Source of the DNA: Bacillota bacterium
Lineage (GTDB): Bacteria; Bacillota; Clostridia; Oscillospirales; Acutalibacteraceae
Direction of reading: 5' to 3'
DNA length: 9,166 nucleotides
NCBI GenBank assembly: GCA_023420245.1
Contig: JAEZWL010000123.1
Span: 1 to 9,166, forward strand
Shown: positions 5,466 through 9,166 of the stretch, one piece after another
Layout: the number at the start of each line of letters is the position of its first letter
Position numbering within the stretch: position 1 is the first letter of the stretch
Program-made: the position numbers and the translations under genes
Notes under the pieces: model-generated
The model's input: only the letters and a program-made list of their open reading frames with translations
What the model was told of the DNA's origin: nothing
Database searches by the model: none

Positions 5466-5494
5466 GCATGAAAAACAGCGGAAATCAATTTACC

Positions 5495-5555
5495 TGCCCT
5501 CCCGGCAATGCACCATTCCAGAGATGCTGCTAATTTGCCATAATCCGGGAGGGCA
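5495..5555 (+). repeat. Long-arm hairpin in the lepA-hemW gap
   Basis: TGCCCTCCCGG (5495-5505) and CCGGGAGGGCA (5545-5555) are perfect 11-bp complements with 39 nt between them. A second pairing, GGCAA (5504-5508) with TTGCC (5535-5539), can stack inside with a bulge. No T-tract follows. The 3' arm is purine-rich and ends 18 nt before the hemW ATG, so the structure may tune hemW expression or mRNA stability. Confidence 0.55.
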
Positions 5556-5573
5556 AAGGGGAAGCAATAGAGG

Positions 5574-6692
5574 ATGAGCCTTTTGAACAAAAATATCGGA
5601 CTCTATCTCCATGTGCCGTTCTGCGACGGAAAATGCCCGTACTGCGATTTTTATTCCGTGCGCGGCAGCGAAGAACGGATGGAGCAATATACGAATAGTA
5701 TCCTTGAAAAAATAAAATACTATGGAAGCCGGCTGAACCGGCGCGCAGATACGCTTTATTTTGGCGGAGGAACGCCAAACCTTCTGGGCGCGGATCGGTT
5801 GGCTTCTATTCTTGCCGCCGCGCGGGAAAGCTTCGGGCTGGAAAACGCCGAAATCACGCTGGAGGTAAACCCGAACGGGGATTTGCGTGAGTTTTTTAAA
5901 ACAATCCGCGCAGCCGGGGCAAACCGCCTTTCCATCGGGTTGCAGTCCGCGAACGGGGAGGAGCTTTCGCTTCTGGGTCGGCGGCACACCGCCGCGCAGG
6001 CGGGGCAAGCGGTGCGCGACGCGCGGAACGCCGGGTTTGAGAATATTACCCTTGACCTGATGCTGGCAATTCAGCGCCAGACGCGGGAGAGTCTGCTTCG
6101 CTCCATCGATTTTATCGCTGATGCGGGCGTTCCCCATGTCTCCGCCTATCTGCTGAAAATCGAGCCGCATACGGTCTACCATCAAAAGCGGGCGCAGCTT
6201 TGCGTGCCCGATGACGACGAAGCAGGAGAATCCTATCTTTTTGCGTGCGAGGAGCTGGAAAAGCGCGGCTTTAAACAATATGAAATCTCCAACTTTGCGA
6301 AACCGGGATTTGAAAGCCGCCACAATCTGAAATACTGGCACTGCGAGGAATACCTCGGTCTCGGTCCCGCCGCACATTCCTTTCTTGACGGCAAACGGTT
6401 TTATTTTGAAAGGAGCATCGGCTCGTTTCTGAACGGCGGCGCGCCGGTAGAGGACGGAGAGGGGGGCGGCTTTGAGGAATACGCCATGCTGGCGCTTCGT
6501 CTGAAGGAGGGGCTCAGCGACGCTGCCTGCCGGGAGCGATTCGGTCACGACCTGCCTCAGTCGGTAAAAAAAGCCGCCAAACAGTATGAAAAATACGGTC
6601 TGACGGTTTGCGGCGAAACCGGCTTTCATTTTACCTGTGCGGGTTTTTTGGTTTCGAACACCCTGATTTCAGAAATTCTCTCTGCAAAGTAA
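5574..6692 (+). CDS. hemW: Radical SAM heme chaperone HemW (coproporphyrinogen III oxidase-like)
   Basis: This 372-aa protein has the radical-SAM cluster motif CDGKCPYC (Cys17, 21, 24), with the HemW/HemN-type extra aromatic-cysteine context HVPFC...YCDFYS. It also has YFGGGTPNLL (62-71), SIGLQS (120-125), YEISNFAKPG (236-245), a RHNLKYW motif (249-255), GLGPAAHSF (262-270) and a C-terminal AGFLVSN. This matches HemW, a heme-binding [4Fe-4S] protein thought to deliver heme to membrane enzymes, rather than true HemN. Two starts are possible. ATG 5574 has AGAGG immediately adjacent, too close to act, with AAGGGG 12 nt away. TTG 5583, giving MNKNIGLYLHVPFC, is 9 nt after AGAGG and is probably the real start. 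Oddity: the segment normally reading G-[IL]-P-G-Q-T is AIQRQT (165-170). It is followed by a terminator and then the hrcA operon. Confidence 0.92.
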   Translation: MSLLNKNIGLYLHVPFCDGKCPYCDFYSVRGSEERMEQYTNSILEKIKYYGSRLNRRADTLYFGGGTPNLLGADRLASILAAARESFGLENAEITLEVNPNGDLREFFKTIRAAGANRLSIGLQSANGEELSLLGRRHTAAQAGQAVRDARNAGFENITLDLMLAIQRQTRESLLRSIDFIADAGVPHVSAYLLKIEPHTVYHQKRAQLCVPDDDEAGESYLFACEELEKRGFKQYEISNFAKPGFESRHNLKYWHCEEYLGLGPAAHSFLDGKRFYFERSIGSFLNGGAPVEDGEGGGFEEYAMLALRLKEGLSDAACRERFGHDLPQSVKKAAKQYEKYGLTVCGETGFHFTCAGFLVSNTLISEILSAK

Positions 6693-6760
6693 CGGCTATG
6701 CCCCCTTTTTGCCCTTGCCTTGTACGATTTATCGCAGTGCGTCAGTTTGTCTGAAACCCG

Positions 6761-6787
6761 AGCGGGAATCCTGTAATTCCCGCTTTT
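6761..6787 (+). terminator. Rho-independent terminator after hemW
   Basis: AGCGGGAAT (6761-6769) pairs with ATTCCCGCT (6776-6784) around a 6-nt loop, followed by TTTT (6784-6787). It lies 69 nt after the hemW stop and separates lepA-hemW from the heat-shock operon. Confidence 0.8.
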
Positions 6788-6820
6788 CCGTAATTTCACA
6801 ATTAGTTTACAAATAGCATA

Positions 6821-6849
6821 TTGACAAGAAAGAGTTTGAATGGTAAATT
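6821..6849 (+). promoter_or_regulatory. Sigma-A promoter of the hrcA-grpE-dnaK operon
   Basis: A perfect TTGACA (6821-6826), a 17-bp spacer and TAAATT (6844-6849). The start point would fall near 6856, just ahead of the CIRCE element, the usual arrangement for HrcA-controlled vegetative promoters. Confidence 0.75.
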
Positions 6850-6860
6850 ATATCTTAGAG

Positions 6861-6887
6861 TTAGCACTCACACGTTTAGAGTGCTAA
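6861..6887 (+). promoter_or_regulatory. CIRCE operator (HrcA binding site)
   Basis: TTAGCACTC (6861-6869), 9 nt, then GAGTGCTAA (6879-6887): an exact match to the consensus inverted repeat. It lies at the predicted transcription start and just upstream of hrcA. HrcA dimers bind it and repress the operon until heat shock titrates the GroE system that HrcA needs for folding. Confidence 0.98.
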
Positions 6888-6912
6888 ATCGAATTTGAAT
6901 GGAGATGAGGTC

Positions 6913-7944
6913 TTGGAGCTCAGTGAGAGAAAACAGAAAATCCTGGCGGCTGTAATCGATCTCTATATCGCCACCGGGGAACCGGTCGGCTCCAAGGCTC
7001 TTTGCGATACTCTCGATTTTACCGTTTCGTCCGCCACCGTCCGCAACGAAATGAGCGAGCTTGCTGAAATGGGTCTGCTGGAGCAGCCGCACACCTCGGC
7101 GGGCAGGATTCCCTCCCGAAAGGGATATCGGGTCTACATTGACACGCTCATGCGAAAGCATCCGATTTCCGGCGCGGAGCAGTGCTACATCGACAGTCTG
7201 CTGCTCCCCAGCGCCTACGACCCGGAAAAGCTGCTGGACGGCGTCGCCCGCGCGCTTGCGGGCATGACCAAATTTGCAGCGGTTTCCACCACGCCAAGCG
7301 GCAATTCGGCGGATATCCGCGCGGTACAGTTTGTGCAGACCAGCCGGCGTACCGCGATGGTGATTTTGATGACATCGGCGGGAACCATGAAAAGCCGGGT
7401 TTTCCACTGTGATTTTGACATTACCCCCGATATTCTCCGGGTGTTTTTCCGGGTACTGAACGAAAAACTGGTCGGGCTCCCGGTATCTACCATCACACCG
7501 GCCTATATCCAGTCGCTCGCGGCCTCACTCGGGGAAATGTCTATGCTGATGAGCTCGGCGCTGATGGCTGTGCTCGACGTGGCGCAGGATTCCATGCAGG
7601 CTGAGGTTTGCCTCGACGGCGAAATGAACCTGCTCTTCTGCCGTGAGCTTGGGCAGAACGGGCTGCGGCGGATTATGGATTTTCTTTCCAGACCGCAGGA
7701 GCTTTCACAGCTGTTGAATCAGCAGACCGGCAGTGTCAGGGTGATGATCGGCGAAGAAACCAACCGCCCGGAATTAAGTGATTCCAGTGTAATTGTTTCC
7801 CGCTACGCGGTGGGCGGCAAGGACGCGGGCGCGATTGCGATTATTGGTCCTACCAGAATGAACTATGGCAGGATCATATCAAATATAGAGTACCTTTCCG
7901 GCTCCGTGGAAAGAATGCTGACGGAGTTAATGGATATGGAATAG
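6913..7944 (+). CDS. hrcA: Heat-inducible transcription repressor HrcA
   Basis: This 343-aa repressor (family about 340-350 aa) has an N-terminal winged helix (about residues 2-85) beginning ELSERKQKILAAVIDLYI. It contains the conserved EPVGSKAL and VSSATVRNEMSELAEMGLLE, then PHTSAGRIPSRKGYRVYID. A GAF-like sensing/dimerisation region follows (IRAVQFVQTSRRTAMVIL and onward), and it ends with the PTRMNYGRIISNIEYLS motif near the C-terminus. I choose TTG 6913 because GGAG (6901-6904, within GGAGATGAGG) lies 8 nt upstream and MELSER is the typical HrcA N-terminus. The upstream in-frame TTG at 6895 would add six atypical residues and overlap the ribosome binding site. It is autoregulated through the CIRCE site 26 bp upstream. 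grpE follows after 16 bp. Confidence 0.97.
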   Translation: MELSERKQKILAAVIDLYIATGEPVGSKALCDTLDFTVSSATVRNEMSELAEMGLLEQPHTSAGRIPSRKGYRVYIDTLMRKHPISGAEQCYIDSLLLPSAYDPEKLLDGVARALAGMTKFAAVSTTPSGNSADIRAVQFVQTSRRTAMVILMTSAGTMKSRVFHCDFDITPDILRVFFRVLNEKLVGLPVSTITPAYIQSLAASLGEMSMLMSSALMAVLDVAQDSMQAEVCLDGEMNLLFCRELGQNGLRRIMDFLSRPQELSQLLNQQTGSVRVMIGEETNRPELSDSSVIVSRYAVGGKDAGAIAIIGPTRMNYGRIISNIEYLSGSVERMLTELMDME

Positions 7945-7960
7945 AAAGGGGTTACTTGTC

Positions 7961-8530
7961 TTGGGTGATAAGAAAGAACCATTGAATAAGAAAGAGACTG
8001 CGGAGCAGCAGAATGAAGCTGCCGCGCAAAGCGCAGCGGCAGAGCCGCAGCAGGAAACCGCGCAGGAGCAGCCAAAGGATGACGTTCAGACGCAGCTGGA
8101 AAAGGCAGGCGAAGAACTGAATAAACAAAAGGACTTATTATTGCGCACCGCCGCCGAATACGACAATTCCCGGAAGCGGACGGAGCGGGAAAAAGCAGCG
8201 ATTTATTCCGACGCAACCGCCGCGGCGGTAACGGAGCTTCTTCCGGTTGCCGATAATCTGGAAAGGGCACTGGAACAAAAGGAGTGCAGCGCTGAGGATC
8301 TTCGTAAGGGCGTGGAGATGGTGATGAACCAGCTGGACGCCGCGCTGCAAAAGCTCGGGGTAACGGAAATGGGCAAGATTGGCGAACCCTTTAACCCGGA
8401 GCTGCACAATGCCGTATCCCACATCGACGATGAAAACGCCGGGGAAAATTCCATTGTTCAGGTCTTTCAAAAGGGTTATAAAATCAACGACAGGGTGGTT
8501 CGCCACGCAATGGTTCAGGTAGCCAATTAA
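7961..8530 (+). CDS. grpE: Nucleotide exchange factor GrpE
   Basis: This 189-aa co-chaperone releases ADP from DnaK. The N-terminal 60 residues or so are low-complexity and rich in Glu, Gln, Ala and Lys. A long helical dimerisation segment follows, with LLRTAAEYDNSRKRTEREKA (about 54-73) and ELLPVADNLERALE (86-99). The C-terminal beta domain binds DnaK and contains GEPFNPELHNAVS and VFQKGYKINDRVVRHAMVQV (168-187). The start is a TTG at 7961, preceded by AAAGGGG (7945-7951) with 9-nt spacing. No in-frame ATG exists before the conserved part. It sits 16 bp after hrcA, so it belongs to the same CIRCE-controlled operon. Confidence 0.97.
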   Translation: MGDKKEPLNKKETAEQQNEAAAQSAAAEPQQETAQEQPKDDVQTQLEKAGEELNKQKDLLLRTAAEYDNSRKRTEREKAAIYSDATAAAVTELLPVADNLERALEQKECSAEDLRKGVEMVMNQLDAALQKLGVTEMGKIGEPFNPELHNAVSHIDDENAGENSIVQVFQKGYKINDRVVRHAMVQVAN

Positions 8531-8532
8531 TC

Positions 8533-8581
8533 CTCTGTAACACCCATATGCATTTGCGCTATCCTTTTAGCTGTTACAGAG
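8533..8581 (+). repeat. 10-bp inverted repeat between grpE and dnaK
   Basis: CTCTGTAACA (8533-8542) and TGTTACAGAG (8572-8581) are perfect complements around 29 nt, starting 2 nt after the grpE stop. No T-tract follows, so it is not a terminator. It may cap the hrcA-grpE part or protect the dnaK part of the operon mRNA. The rest of the 129-bp gap shows no second CIRCE and no convincing promoter. Confidence 0.55.
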
Positions 8582-8659
8582 TACCGGCACATCCCCATTA
8601 TTCAATTCTTTTTAACATATATTTTAATTGGGAACAAAACTTTACTGGAGGTAATTATT

Positions 8660-9166
8660 ATGTCAAAGACTATAGGCATTGATTTAGGTACAACAAACTC
8701 CTGCGTAGCGGTAATCGAGGGCGGCGAGCCGGTCGTTATCGCGAACGCGGAAGGCGCCAGAACCACTCCGTCCGTCGTCGCTTTCTCCAAAACAGGCGAG
8801 CGCATGGTCGGTCAGGTGGCAAAGCGTCAGGCAATCACCAACCCGGACCGCACAGTATCCTCCATCAAAAGAGAGATGGGTTCCAACTATAAGGTAAATA
8901 TCGACGAGAAGAGCTACACCCCGCAGGAAATTTCCGCAATGATTCTGCAAAAATTAAAGGGTGACGCAGAGGCCTACCTCGGCGAAACCGTTACCTCCGC
9001 CGTTATCACCGTTCCCGCCTATTTCACCGACGCACAGCGTCAGGCGACCAAGGATGCGGGCAAAATCGCGGGTCTCGACGTAAAGCGCATTATCAATGAG
9101 CCGACCGCCGCCGCGCTTTCCTACGGCATCGACAAGGGCGAAGAGCAGAAGATCATGGTTTACGAC
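8660..9166 (+). CDS. dnaK: Molecular chaperone DnaK (Hsp70), N-terminal fragment
   Basis: The first 169 codons of Hsp70 are present; the gene continues past the window end. The nucleotide-binding domain shows phosphate-1 loop IGIDLGTTNSCVAV (residues 5-18), EGARTTPSVVAF, the SSIKREMG segment that carries the catalytic lysine, and TVPAYFTDAQRQATKDAGKI followed by KRIINEPTAAALSYG. DnaK uses ATP cycles to bind and release unfolded peptides together with DnaJ and GrpE. The ATG at 8660 follows GGAGGT (8647-8652) with 7-nt spacing, the strongest ribosome binding site in the operon and consistent with DnaK's high abundance. dnaJ would be expected next but is outside the window. Confidence 0.98.
   Translation, partial: MSKTIGIDLGTTNSCVAVIEGGEPVVIANAEGARTTPSVVAFSKTGERMVGQVAKRQAITNPDRTVSSIKREMGSNYKVNIDEKSYTPQEISAMILQKLKGDAEAYLGETVTSAVITVPAYFTDAQRQATKDAGKIAGLDVKRIINEPTAAALSYGIDKGEEQKIMVYD

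Noticed and set aside
8595..8629. AT-rich stretch before dnaK as a secondary promoter
   Set aside because: TATATT and TTTAAT can be read as -10 elements, but no -35 resembling TTGACA occurs at suitable spacing.
1..9166. CRISPR array, tRNA/rRNA genes, phage or defence genes
   Set aside because: I saw no regularly spaced identical repeats, no tRNA cloverleaf with an anticodon arm, no rRNA segments and no such protein families on either strand.

Overview
The window is an ordinary-looking chromosomal segment of a moderately GC-rich, low-GC-phylum-type Gram-positive, most likely a Clostridia member of the Oscillospiraceae/Ruminococcaceae kind. This rests on the gene order lepA-hemW-hrcA-grpE-dnaK with a CIRCE operator, AGGAGG-type ribosome binding sites, frequent TTG/GTG starts, TTGACA/TATAAT-type promoters, and a THF riboswitch in front of a folate-type ECF transporter S component. 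The exact genus cannot be read from the sequence.

Left part (1-1660): the 3' end of tex (S1 RNA-binding domain), then the ribosome-associated ATPase gene ychF with its own promoter, closed by a strong and potentially bidirectional terminator. Centre left (1661-2807): about 1.1 kb with no credible protein gene. It holds a long imperfect hairpin (1684-1790), a small promoter-to-U-tract transcription unit whose RNA folds on paper into a gap-free four-way junction (about 1907-2005), an opposing promoter, and two diverged copies of an intergenic repeat. The second copy is bracketed by perfect 15-bp inverted repeats.

Centre (2808-3609): on the minus strand, folT (folate-family ECF S component) is preceded by a THF riboswitch whose expression platform is a terminator that also contains the Shine-Dalgarno sequence and runs its U-tract straight into the ATG. 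A divergent promoter region then leads into lepA.

Right part (3648-9166): lepA (elongation factor 4) and hemW (radical-SAM heme chaperone) are followed by a terminator. The heat-shock operon hrcA-grpE-dnaK follows, with a consensus-like promoter and a perfect CIRCE site. dnaK runs off the end of the window. HrcA binding at CIRCE would repress the operon. GrpE is the nucleotide exchange factor for DnaK, and LepA, YchF and Tex belong to the same broad translation/transcription housekeeping theme.

No new multi-gene system (defence, mobile, CRISPR) was seen. The most promising non-routine signals are RNA- and repeat-based: the four-way-junction RNA, the two-copy repeat with inverted ends, the compact THF-riboswitch platform, and the loss of an otherwise conserved GxPGQT-like motif in HemW.
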